Position numbers and translations under genes: made by a program
Shown here: in pieces, positions 36,931-45,065 of the stretch
Layout of the letters: each line of letters starts with the position of its first letter
Numbering within the stretch: position 1 is the stretch's first letter
NCBI GenBank assembly: GCA_030427505.1
Contig: JAUICH010000009.1
Coordinates: 1-64,000 of the forward strand
From: Verrucomicrobiia bacterium
GTDB taxonomy: Bacteria > Verrucomicrobiota > Verrucomicrobiia > Verrucomicrobiales > DEV007
DNA length: 64,000 nucleotides
Reading direction: 5' to 3'
Notes under the pieces: model-generated
What the model saw: the letters and a program-made list of their open reading frames with translations, nothing else
What the model was told of the DNA's origin: nothing
Databases searched by the model: none

Positions 36931-38744
36931 TGACCCGGCACGAAAAGCACAACCCCTGGGGTAGCGCCCTGACACTACTGGCCCTGGCCGCTGTCCTGAA
37001 CGTTTCCCGGGCAGAGGCCCAGTTGGTCGCCCGTCCCACCGGACCTGAAGCGCCGCCCGTCACGGTGGAAGCCTCCATTGCCAGTCCGGAGTTTGCCCTC
37101 GGCGGTTCCAACCTGTTCACCATTCGCGTGACCAATGGCAGAATCCAGAACCCGCCGGACTCCATTCCCGTGGAGGGCCTCCAAATCACCATGGTTCAGG
37201 ACGGTTCCACTTCGCCCTTGAAGGATGCTGCGGGAAGAGATGCCGGATTCGAAAAGCTCTATATCTACTACGTGTCCGCAGAGCAACCCGGCAAGTACGT
37301 CATCCCACAGTTGGACATCACGGTTGGCGGCCAGGTTTTCCGGACGCCCCCCCTCTCTCTGAACGTCATCGGCTCCATGCCCAGCCCGCTGGAGATGAAC
37401 GCGTCCAAACCCTACTTCGCCATGCTGAACTCCCCGAAACGGGAGATCTACGTCAACGAAACCGTGCCCCTGAACCTGACGATCTACACCCGGGACAACT
37501 ACGAGGTGCGGGACGTCCAGTTCCCCAACATCAGGCCGGAACGGGCCGTCGTGAAGCCTTTCGCGAGAAATCTCGAATCGGGCTCCGACACCATCGATGT
37601 CTATGACTTCAAGACCTACACCGCGAGGGCCAGCATGTTTGCCCTGGCGCCGGGAGAGATCCGGATGGAGCCCGCCCCTTTCCCCGCGGTCATGGCCAGC
37701 TTTGTGACCCGGTTCAGCAGTGTGCCCGTCCGGCAGGGAACGGAATCGAAAACGCTGGCCACCAGTCTCCTGACATTCGAGGCCCTGCCCCTGCCCGCCG
37801 AGGGCCGGCCCACTCAGTTTTCGGAAGCCGTCGGGCGGTTCGACCTGGCGCCGGAAGCCAATCCCCGGCAACTGAAGGTGAACGACCCCATCACCGTGAC
37901 GCTCACGGTCACCGGCGCGGGGAATTTCGACGTCATGCTGGCGCCCTATTTCTATGGAACGGATTCCGGCGACTGGAAGGTTTACGACGCCACGAAGGAG
38001 ATCAAAGAAGCATCCAACGGCGAGACGGAGGGCACGGCGGTGTTCAGCCAGGTTCTCATTCCTTTAAAAACGGTTTCCGAACTGCCTCCCTTCGAACTGA
38101 ACTTCTTCAATCCGGAAACCGCCCGCTACGAAACCACGCAAACCGAACCGATTTCGATCACGGTCGCGCCAGACCCGGACGCCCTATCCACGGATGCGCT
38201 GATGGGAGCGGCTCCGAACGGGGGCCAAGCGGCAGCGGCCAGCCAGCCGGTTCCCCGCTTCGAGGACATTCTTCACATCCGGACCGGTTCCACCCACTGG
38301 AGAAAGAGCCTGGGCACCGCCGGCGGGACCGCCGTCTTCTGGACCGCCCAGCTCATTCCGGCCCTGGTTCTCCTGGTGCTGGTAGCGCTGGCATCTTCCC
38401 GGGCCCTGAAGGCGCACTTGGAAAGCCGCGATCAACGGTCCGCCCTGCCCACCTACCGTTCGCTCCGGTCCCAACTGAAAAGCCATACCCGGAGCCGGAT
38501 GGAATTCTACCGCGCCTTTCTGGAATGCTTTCAGGCGCTGGAACGGGAAGCGCCGAACCTCTCGGGAAACGGATCTTCCACGGGCTCTCCTCAAAAGGCG
38601 GACATCGAAAACCTGAAGGGCCATGCCGCCAAGGTGGTTTACGGGGGAAGCCACTCGGACGGCCGGGAACGCCCGCCAAAGTCAAAGGAGGTCTCCGAGT
38701 CCCTGCGAATGCTGGACAAACTGGCCGCCGCCTCCCGCCGCTAA
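36930..38744 (+). CDS. batD: BatD-like membrane-anchored oxygen-tolerance protein
   Basis: The 604-residue protein has a signal peptide ending near RAEAQ, then beta-sandwich repeats as in BatD, with the start of the first domain at about 40 (TVEASIASPEFALGGSN) and a classic ITVTLTVTGAGNFDVM block near 310. A C-terminal membrane segment lies at about 470-490, followed by a 110-residue basic cytoplasmic helix region. It is translationally coupled to the gene before it and 34 bases from the gene after it. It probably forms the periplasmic part of the Bat complex. Confidence 0.88.
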   Translation: MTRHEKHNPWGSALTLLALAAVLNVSRAEAQLVARPTGPEAPPVTVEASIASPEFALGGSNLFTIRVTNGRIQNPPDSIPVEGLQITMVQDGSTSPLKDAAGRDAGFEKLYIYYVSAEQPGKYVIPQLDITVGGQVFRTPPLSLNVIGSMPSPLEMNASKPYFAMLNSPKREIYVNETVPLNLTIYTRDNYEVRDVQFPNIRPERAVVKPFARNLESGSDTIDVYDFKTYTARASMFALAPGEIRMEPAPFPAVMASFVTRFSSVPVRQGTESKTLATSLLTFEALPLPAEGRPTQFSEAVGRFDLAPEANPRQLKVNDPITVTLTVTGAGNFDVMLAPYFYGTDSGDWKVYDATKEIKEASNGETEGTAVFSQVLIPLKTVSELPPFELNFFNPETARYETTQTEPISITVAPDPDALSTDALMGAAPNGGQAAAASQPVPRFEDILHIRTGSTHWRKSLGTAGGTAVFWTAQLIPALVLLVLVALASSRALKAHLESRDQRSALPTYRSLRSQLKSHTRSRMEFYRAFLECFQALEREAPNLSGNGSSTGSPQKADIENLKGHAAKVVYGGSHSDGRERPPKSKEVSESLRMLDKLAAASRR

Positions 38745-38778
38745 TCTTCGCCGACCGCTCTTTTTGACGACCAAGCCC

Positions 38779-39597
38779 ATGCTTCATCGCCTTTCACGCT
38801 TTTTCCTCCTCCTGTGCTGTGCCTGGATGGGCGCTTTCCCCGCCACCCCCGCGTTCGCGGAGGAATCCGCCGACGACCTGTTCGCGAAAGCGAACCGGTT
38901 CTACGAAAACGGAAACTACGAGGGCGCCATCGGGCACTACCTCAGCCTGGTGGAAGATCAGAACTACTCGGAGGATCTGTTCTACAACCTGGGCAATGCC
39001 TGTTTCCGGCAAAATCAGCTCGGAGAAGCGGTCCTCTGGTTCCGCCGCGCCCAGATCATGGCCCCGCGGATGATCGAACCACGCCAGAACCTGAAGACCC
39101 TGAAAAGCCGCCTCGGTTACCTGGATTTCGAACTCCAGGGCTTGGACCTGCTGCTGTCCCGCTTCAAACGCGGCGAGTTGACGCTCCTCATCTCTCTGTC
39201 GGTCTGGTTCGTCGTGCTGAGCCTGTCGGCCGCCTTTCTATCCCGGAGCGCCCGGCCCGCCCGCCCGGCCTTGATCGTGGTCGCTTTTGGCGGCGTCATC
39301 GTTTCCGGACTCCTCATCACCGGTTTGCTGCGCTTTGACCACTACGTCTCCGTGGAAAATCGAGCGATCGTCATTTCGAACACTGCCGCGACCGCCGTGG
39401 TCAGCCCCACGCCCGACGGAAAACCCGTGATCGATTTGCCACCGGGCAGCGAAGTCCGCCTCCTGGCCAAACGGGGCACCTGGGACTACGTGGACATCCC
39501 CGGTGAAGTCCGGGGTTGGGTCAACGAAGACGTCATCTCCCCTCTCTGGCCCATTTCCAGTCAAAAGGGAGACACCGTGGCTGCGTCACGGCCCTGA
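38779..39597 (+). CDS. batE: BatE-like TPR and SH3-type protein
   Basis: The product has about 272 residues from ATG 38779, chosen because it starts a clean signal peptide (MLHRLSRFFLLLCCAWMGA, cleavage near AFA); longer upstream starts run through the preceding gene. TPR helices follow (about 30-100), then two membrane segments (about 132-152 and 160-180), then a bacterial SH3-like domain (VIDLPPGSEVRLLAKRGTWDYV) that may bind peptidoglycan. This is the usual BatE arrangement and it closes the operon. No strong terminator follows; the hairpin 9 bases downstream has no T-run. Confidence 0.87.
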   Translation: MLHRLSRFFLLLCCAWMGAFPATPAFAEESADDLFAKANRFYENGNYEGAIGHYLSLVEDQNYSEDLFYNLGNACFRQNQLGEAVLWFRRAQIMAPRMIEPRQNLKTLKSRLGYLDFELQGLDLLLSRFKRGELTLLISLSVWFVVLSLSAAFLSRSARPARPALIVVAFGGVIVSGLLITGLLRFDHYVSVENRAIVISNTAATAVVSPTPDGKPVIDLPPGSEVRLLAKRGTWDYVDIPGEVRGWVNEDVISPLWPISSQKGDTVAASRP

Positions 39598-39819
39598 GTG
39601 ATTACGGCCAAATTTTTGGCCTACCCAGCCGGGCCGGGCTCATGAAATATCGTAACTTGCTCGTCTTGAATCACTTACTGGAAAAATAGGTAATTTTTGT
39701 GCAATCAGCGCTGTTTCCAGAATTACCAGAGTCTTTGCCACTCAAACCTCTTAACGAAAGTCCTTAGAGGTTCAAAAAGCACTTGCTTAATAGTCAAAAA
39801 ATTTTAAAATTTAGGAGAT
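39598..39819. other. AT-rich leader region of the LysM gene
   Basis: A perfect 7-bp hairpin (GGCCAAA, two-base loop, TTTGGCC) occupies 39606-39621 just after batE, without a T-run. The rest is much richer in A and T than the surroundings, and CCTCT/AGAGG at about 39747-39770 could form a weak stem. A promoter for the LysM gene is likely here, but I could not fix its position. Confidence 0.5.
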
Positions 39820-40878
39820 ATGAAGCATCTCCTCGTCCTCTCCGCTTTTGTCCTCTCGTCCTCCGGACTGGCCGTCCAGGCGCAGTCGGATGGCAAACCG
39901 GCCATCGACCCGAAAATCGCTTCGGCCGTCGAACGGATTCTGAATGACCGCCTCGCGTCTCAGGAAGCCCGTATTCGCAAGCTGGAAAACGACATGGCCG
40001 CCCTGCAGCGCCTGAGCGCGACCCTGTCCGGCAGCAACGCGGCACTCGCCCAGTCGCACGGCACCTACATCATTCAGGATGGCGATACGCTGGGTAAGAT
40101 CGCGGATCATCATGGAGTCAGCCGGGAAGAACTGCTGGCCGCCAACAATCTAAACGACGGAGACGACATCTACATCGGAGACGAATTGATCATCCCCGGC
40201 AGTAAAGCTCCGGCGCCCGCTCCTGCCCCGGCGGTGGCTTCCAACAAGCCGAAGGCCGGCCCGCCAGCCCCTCCTACCACCGCTCCGCGCGCGTCTGGCG
40301 AGGTCGCTTCCGCGACTACGCCGTCCAAGCCTCAAGAGCCTAAGAAGCAACAGCCGGCCGCTCCGCAGGCGCCAGCGACCCAAGCTCCGGCCAAAGGTCA
40401 CGACACTTACGTGGTCCGCTTTGGCGACACGCTCTCCGGCATCGCCCGGAAGCACGGCACCACGGTGGCGGCCATCATGCAGGCCAACGGCATGTCTCAG
40501 GACCGTATCGAAGGCAATCAAAAGCTGATCATCCCGAAACCCGGCGCCACCGTGGCCCAGGCTCCGGCGCAACCGCAAAAGCCGGCTGCTCAGAAACCAC
40601 AGCAGCAGGAGCAACAGCCCGCCGCGGCCCCAGCCCCGGCCACGGCCACGGCCACGGCTGACGCCGAGGCAACGCCCTACCGGGCCGACGAAACCTACGG
40701 TCTCTACACGGTGCAGAAAGGCGACACGCTCTACTCGCTGGCTCGCGACTTCATCACTTCGGAAGCAGAGATTCGCCGCCTGAACGCCATCAACGGCAGC
40801 TCGATTTACGTGGGGCAGGACCTGACGGTGCCAACCAGCAAATACTACAAGCGCCACAACATTGTGGCGGAGAATTGA
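39820..40878 (+). CDS. Secreted protein with three LysM domains
   Basis: The 352-residue protein has an excellent ribosome-binding site (AGGAG at 39813-39817, 2 bases before the ATG) and a signal peptide ending near AVQA (residue 21). LysM domains lie at about 82-127 (TYIIQDGDTLGKIADHHG), 195-240 (TYVVRFGDTLSGIARKHG) and 290-335 (LYTVQKGDTLYSLARDF), separated by Ala/Pro/Gln-rich linkers. A short coiled segment lies before the first LysM. LysM modules bind N-acetylglucosamine in peptidoglycan, so this is probably a periplasmic wall-binding protein. No catalytic domain is attached. Confidence 0.92.
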   Translation: MKHLLVLSAFVLSSSGLAVQAQSDGKPAIDPKIASAVERILNDRLASQEARIRKLENDMAALQRLSATLSGSNAALAQSHGTYIIQDGDTLGKIADHHGVSREELLAANNLNDGDDIYIGDELIIPGSKAPAPAPAPAVASNKPKAGPPAPPTTAPRASGEVASATTPSKPQEPKKQQPAAPQAPATQAPAKGHDTYVVRFGDTLSGIARKHGTTVAAIMQANGMSQDRIEGNQKLIIPKPGATVAQAPAQPQKPAAQKPQQQEQQPAAAPAPATATATADAEATPYRADETYGLYTVQKGDTLYSLARDFITSEAEIRRLNAINGSSIYVGQDLTVPTSKYYKRHNIVAEN

Positions 40879-40911
40879 TCCTACCCCCACAAAGACAACG
40901 CTTCATTAAAG

Positions 40912-40941
40912 AGCGCGCCCTGGAAACGGGGCGCGCTTTTT
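40912..40941 (+). terminator. Rho-independent terminator of the LysM gene
   Basis: AGCGCGCCC (40912-40920) pairs perfectly with GGGCGCGCT (40929-40937) over an 8-base loop and runs into TTTT. It lies 34 bases after the LysM stop codon and 65 bases before the next start, which argues against the earlier in-frame ATG at 40940 for the next gene. Confidence 0.9.
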
Positions 40942-41005
40942 GTTTGCCCACGTCCCGGGTATTTCTTTGCCACGGGGCCCGGTTCGCCTGTTTATTGGCG
41001 AATCC

Positions 41006-41815
41006 ATGAAAGCCCTCCCCTTGCTGACAACGCTTGTCTTGATTCTTCCGCTATCGCCCGGCCTGCGGGCCAAGGAAACGGACGGCACTGAAAAGAACCT
41101 GGAACAGTCGGTCCTGGAGGCGTTTCAAGACGAAGACTACACCCGGGCCATCGGCCTCATCGAAAAGGCGCCCGAGGCGAAAAGGGAAACCGACGACATG
41201 CGCCTCGCGCTGGTCACCGCCTACCAAAGGCGCGGGGAACAGCGGTTTTTCAATGGAGAAGCCGGACCTTCCGTGGCGGATTTCGACCGCGTCCTGGAAC
41301 TGGCCCCCGGGCAAGCGCCCTACCACTGGCAGCGCGGTATTTCCTGCTACTACGCGGAGCAGTACCAGGCCGGAAAGGAGCAGTTCGAACTTCACCAGAC
41401 CGTTAATTCCCAGGATGTGGAAAACGCGGTCTGGCATTTCCTCTGCCATGTCCGGGCTCCCGGTGGCTCCGTGGAAAAAGCCCGCCAGGACTTCATCGGC
41501 ATTCAGCAGGATCTCCGCGTGCCCATGAAGGAGATCCACGCCCTGTTCGCGGGCACCGGCAGCCCGGAAGCAGTCCTGGAATCCGCCACCAAAGACGCGG
41601 ATCCGGAGGAAATGCGGGACCAGCTTTGCTACGCCCATCTCTACCTGGGCCTCTACCAGGAAGCCGTGGGCGAACCGGAAAAATCGCTCGAACACATGCG
41701 CCTGGCCGCCACGACCTACAAGATGGATCACTACATGGGAAAGGTGGCGCAGGTGCACTACCAGTTGCGCAACCAGGAAGCCCCCCAGGAAGAAGGCGGC
41801 GCAGCCGTTCAGTGA
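41006..41815 (+). CDS. Exported tetratricopeptide-like protein
   Basis: The product has about 269 residues. ATG 41006 gives a clean signal peptide (KALPLLTTLVLILPLSPGL, cleavage near LRA). The rest consists of paired helices of TPR type, for example EDYTRAIGLIEKAPEAK and ADFDRVLELAPGQAPYHW, then YAHLYLGLYQEAVGEPEKS. TPR proteins act as assembly scaffolds; no enzymatic motif is seen. Its last 7 bases overlap the end of the convergent thioredoxin-like gene. Confidence 0.75.
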   Translation: MKALPLLTTLVLILPLSPGLRAKETDGTEKNLEQSVLEAFQDEDYTRAIGLIEKAPEAKRETDDMRLALVTAYQRRGEQRFFNGEAGPSVADFDRVLELAPGQAPYHWQRGISCYYAEQYQAGKEQFELHQTVNSQDVENAVWHFLCHVRAPGGSVEKARQDFIGIQQDLRVPMKEIHALFAGTGSPEAVLESATKDADPEEMRDQLCYAHLYLGLYQEAVGEPEKSLEHMRLAATTYKMDHYMGKVAQVHYQLRNQEAPQEEGGAAVQ

Positions 41816-42504
41816 CCGGGTTCCGCGTCCGGTGCCTTCAACAGAGCTTCGATTGCCTTCACCAGGGCCTGGTAGTCTTCGTCCCCTTTCACGTATTTCC
41901 CGCCGGGATGGATGTGGCGGATGGTGCCTTTCGCATCCAGTAGAAAGCTGACGCTGGTCCAACGGCGGCCTGGATATTTCAGCCACCACCGCTCCAGATT
42001 TTCCCAGGAGGGATCGATCGCCACGGGAAACGCGAATCCGTATTGAGCGATGACCTGCCGCACATCCTCCACCCCAAAAGGACTCGCGCTCTTGTGATGA
42101 TACATCCCCACGACCTGGAGTCCCCGCCCGCCATAGTCTTTGTGAAATTCATTCAACGCGGGAGCGGTGGCCGAGCAATACGGGCACTGGGCCGCGGTAA
42201 ACCAACGAACCAGCACGGCCTTGCCCCGCAGAGCTTCCAGCGTCAGCGGACCGCCCTGGACCCATTGCAGATTCTCCCACTCTGGCGCTCGCTTCCCCAG
42301 TGGAGTGGTTTCGTCGCTCTGCTGAATGGAGAGAGATTTGGCCGCGGGTTCGCCTTGGGCGGAATTCATGTAAAGGGGCTTCACTACCAGAACCGCCATC
42401 AAGAGCATGAGAAAAAAGCCCCGCGCTTGCCGGGTCCTCCCTACGCAATAGCGCCACCGGGTATCGGCACGGGCAGGCTTGCTCCTCGCCAGCGGTTTCT
42501 CCAT
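41809..42504 (-). CDS. Membrane-anchored thioredoxin-fold (AhpC/TSA-redoxin) protein
   Basis: The 231-residue protein has a basic N-terminus, one membrane segment at about 28-46 and an extracytoplasmic thioredoxin fold. The active site CPYC sits near residue 111 in the context RWFTAAQCPYCSATAP. It resembles peroxiredoxin-like redoxins (TlpA/ResA type) that reduce disulfides or cytochrome haem-binding cysteines; the latter would fit the cytochrome c gene in the window but is inferred. It is convergent with the TPR gene and divergent from the sulfatase gene. Confidence 0.8.
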   Translation of the reverse strand: MEKPLARSKPARADTRWRYCVGRTRQARGFFLMLLMAVLVVKPLYMNSAQGEPAAKSLSIQQSDETTPLGKRAPEWENLQWVQGGPLTLEALRGKAVLVRWFTAAQCPYCSATAPALNEFHKDYGGRGLQVVGMYHHKSASPFGVEDVRQVIAQYGFAFPVAIDPSWENLERWWLKYPGRRWTSVSFLLDAKGTIRHIHPGGKYVKGDEDYQALVKAIEALLKAPDAEPGH

Positions 42505-42574
42505 AGTAGCACGTCTTTAAAGCCCCAGGGGTCCTCCGCCCCTCGCGGTCACCCTACCCTAGATCCCCCTGCTT

Positions 42575-44095
42575 GTGAAACTCTCGTCGTTTTCCTTTCC
42601 CGCCGCCATCCTGAGCGGCCTGTGCGTTTTCGGACTCTGGCTGGCTCCCGTTCAGGCCGAAACCAGCCGACCCGCTCCGGCCAAGAACTTCCTCTTCATT
42701 TCCGTGGACGACATGAACTGGGACAGCACCGGCATCTTCGGCTGCCCCATCCCGGACATCACGCCGAATATCGACCGGCTGGCCTCTCAGGGCATGCGTT
42801 TCGAACACTCCCATGTGTCCATTGCCATCTGCCAACCCACCCGGGCCACCTGGATGACCGGCCGCTACCCTCACCGCAGCGGCGCGCTGGGCTTCAACAA
42901 GATCGATCCCGGCGTGCCCACCTTACTGGAAACATTGGCGGACGCGGGCTTTCAAACCGGCATCCTGGGCAAGGTGGAGCACGTGGTCCCCTCACGGGGG
43001 GAAGCGTGGAACTTCGTCCGCCAGGCCAGCGAACTGGGTAACGGCCGCGATCCTAAACGCTACTACGAAGAATCGCTGGCCTTCCTCCAGGAGGTGAAGG
43101 CTGAAGGGAAACGCTTCTTCCTGATGGCCAACACGGCGGACCCGCACCGCCCCTTCGCGGGCAGTTTACAGGAGCGTCAGAAAAAGAAGCGCGGCGGAAA
43201 AGGGAACAAAAATAAGAAAGCGGCCGAAGCCGGAGAGGCAGAAGATCTCAAACCTCTGGACTCCCTTCCTGCCATTCCCCGCGCCTTCTCCCCCGCGGAG
43301 GTGCCGGTCCCCGGTTTTCTGCCGGACATTCCGGACGTGAGGCAAGAACTGTCCGAATACTTCGCCTCCGTGCACCGGGCGGACCTGTCGGTGGGTGAAA
43401 TCCTGCGGGCGCTCGACGAATCGGGACTCGCGGACGAGACCCTGGTGATCTTTCTCTCGGATCACGGCATGCCCCTGCCCTTTGCCAAGACAAACTGCTA
43501 CTACAACTCCACCCGCACCCCCTGGATCGTCCGCTGGCCGGGCGTGGTGGAAGCCAACGCGTTCGACCAGAAACATTTCATCTCGGGAATCGACATCACC
43601 CCCACGGCGCTGGAGGCCCTGGGCCTGCCGCCCATGGAAGGCGTGGACGGACATTCCATCCTACCCGTGTTATTGGGACAATCCGCGAAGGGACGCGACT
43701 TTGTCTGGACGCACATCAACTCCACCGCGGGCAAGAACAACTTCCCCATGCGCGCCATCGACACCGCAAAGCTCGGCTACATCTACAATGCTTGGGCGAA
43801 TGGCGGAAAGACGGTGTTTAAAAACGAATCCCAAAGCGGGCTGACCATGAGAGCCATGCAGAAAGCCGCCGCCTCGGACCCGGGCATCGCCTCCCGGGTG
43901 GACCTCTTTCTCCACCGCATGCCAGAGGAACTGTATGACTACGAAAGCGACCCCGCCGCGCTCCACAATCTCATCGACGACCCCGCCCACGCGGAGGACG
44001 TCAAGCGGTTCCGCGAACAGATGCGCTCTCTGATGAAAGCGACCGATGACCCCGAACTCACGAGCTTCGAGGAAAACATCCTGCACCTGCACTGA
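42575..44095 (+). CDS. Exported sulfatase (formylglycine type, S1 family)
   Basis: The 506-residue product starts at GTG 42575 with a signal peptide ending near VQA (residue 28). The metal site starts with FLFISVDDMNWD; the sulfatase signature is CQPTRATWMTGR, with Cys86 as the residue to be converted to formylglycine. A Lys/Gly-rich insertion at about 200-222 (KKKRGGKGNKNKK) interrupts the usual fold. Family members hydrolyse sulfate esters on algal or host polysaccharides. The maturing enzyme is not in the window. The downstream methyltransferase gene runs in the same direction 60 bases later. Confidence 0.92.
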   Translation: MKLSSFSFPAAILSGLCVFGLWLAPVQAETSRPAPAKNFLFISVDDMNWDSTGIFGCPIPDITPNIDRLASQGMRFEHSHVSIAICQPTRATWMTGRYPHRSGALGFNKIDPGVPTLLETLADAGFQTGILGKVEHVVPSRGEAWNFVRQASELGNGRDPKRYYEESLAFLQEVKAEGKRFFLMANTADPHRPFAGSLQERQKKKRGGKGNKNKKAAEAGEAEDLKPLDSLPAIPRAFSPAEVPVPGFLPDIPDVRQELSEYFASVHRADLSVGEILRALDESGLADETLVIFLSDHGMPLPFAKTNCYYNSTRTPWIVRWPGVVEANAFDQKHFISGIDITPTALEALGLPPMEGVDGHSILPVLLGQSAKGRDFVWTHINSTAGKNNFPMRAIDTAKLGYIYNAWANGGKTVFKNESQSGLTMRAMQKAAASDPGIASRVDLFLHRMPEELYDYESDPAALHNLIDDPAHAEDVKRFREQMRSLMKATDDPELTSFEENILHLH

Positions 44096-44155
44096 TACCG
44101 GGAAAATCCCGGCGCATCCCTTCCCTTCACTCCCCCCTTTAGCCCTAAAATCAAC

Positions 44156-44917
44156 ATGAGACGTTTCTCCTTTTTCAACTCTAAACTCTGTCTTCTTGTC
44201 CCCTCTCTCTTTCTAGTGATCGCGTTCCAGGGAAGGGCGCAGGACCAAGAAGCCTCGAAACCGGCCCAGAACGAAGGCCCCCGCTACACGGAAAAGGTCC
44301 CCTCTCGCGGTGGCCAGGGAAAAGTCTACCTGGGCCGGGAGATTGCCAAAGTCATGGGTCACCAGGGGCTTAGCTGGCTGGAAAGGCCGGAACGGGAAGA
44401 GGAAGAAGCCACCAATGACGTGGTGGAAAACATGGGCCTGGAGGCAGACGACGTCGTGGCGGACATCGGCGCGGGCAGCGGCTATTTCACTTTCCGCATT
44501 GCCCCCCGCGTGCCGGAGGGAAAAGTGCTGGCCGTCGATATTCAGCCTGAAATGCTGGATTACCTGAATGATAAGAAGAAGCGGATGGGCGTCAGCAATG
44601 TGGAGACCCTCCTCGGCGACGTGGACGACACCCGGCTGCCGGAGAACACCGTGGATGCCGTGCTGCTGGTGGACGCTTATCACGAATTTTCCCACCCCTG
44701 GGAAATGATGCGCTCCATCTATAAAGGGCTGAAACCCGGCGGCCGGGTCATCCTGCTGGAATACCGGGCGGAAGACCCCGCCGTCCAGATCAAGCCCCTT
44801 CACAAAATGACCGAGCAACAAGCCATCCTGGAGATGAAAGCCGCCGGCCTGAAGCATGTGGAAACGCGGGAGTTCCTGCCCATCCAGCACTTCATGGTCT
44901 TCACCAAACCTGAGTGA
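44156..44917 (+). CDS. SAM-dependent methyltransferase with an export signal
   Basis: The 253-residue protein has a class I methyltransferase core: motif I VVADIGAGSGYFTFRI (about 100-115), acidic end of strand 2 in VLAVDIQPEMLDYL, and post-I VDAVLLVDAYHEFSHPWEM. Unusually, it begins with a typical Sec signal peptide (RRFSFFNSKLCLLVPSLFL, cleavage near GRAQD). SAM is normally absent from the periplasm, so either the protein acts before export, the hydrophobic start is a membrane anchor, or it has a different role. Substrate is unknown. No alternative start would remove the signal and keep the whole fold except a later, poorly placed Met. Confidence 0.85.
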   Translation: MRRFSFFNSKLCLLVPSLFLVIAFQGRAQDQEASKPAQNEGPRYTEKVPSRGGQGKVYLGREIAKVMGHQGLSWLERPEREEEEATNDVVENMGLEADDVVADIGAGSGYFTFRIAPRVPEGKVLAVDIQPEMLDYLNDKKKRMGVSNVETLLGDVDDTRLPENTVDAVLLVDAYHEFSHPWEMMRSIYKGLKPGGRVILLEYRAEDPAVQIKPLHKMTEQQAILEMKAAGLKHVETREFLPIQHFMVFTKPE

Positions 44918-45065
44918 TCCGAAACGTTAGCGGGCAAGACGCCAGATTAGGCAGTGTGGACAGGTTACGAAATAGTCATAATGTGAATAACTAAGCCGAA
45001 TTGAGGCTTGTATTCCCTCGGGCATTTTCCCAGGATGATGAGGTTCTTAGCCTCACTCATCCGAG

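Noticed and set aside
39606-39621. GGCCAAA/TTTGGCC hairpin after batE as a terminator
   Set aside because: No T-run follows; it may still fold, but it does not qualify as a Rho-independent terminator.
39783-39810. Possible promoter TTGCTT with TAAAAT (16-base spacing) before the LysM gene
   Set aside because: Transcription would start inside the AGGAG ribosome-binding site, leaving almost no leader, so the match is probably chance.
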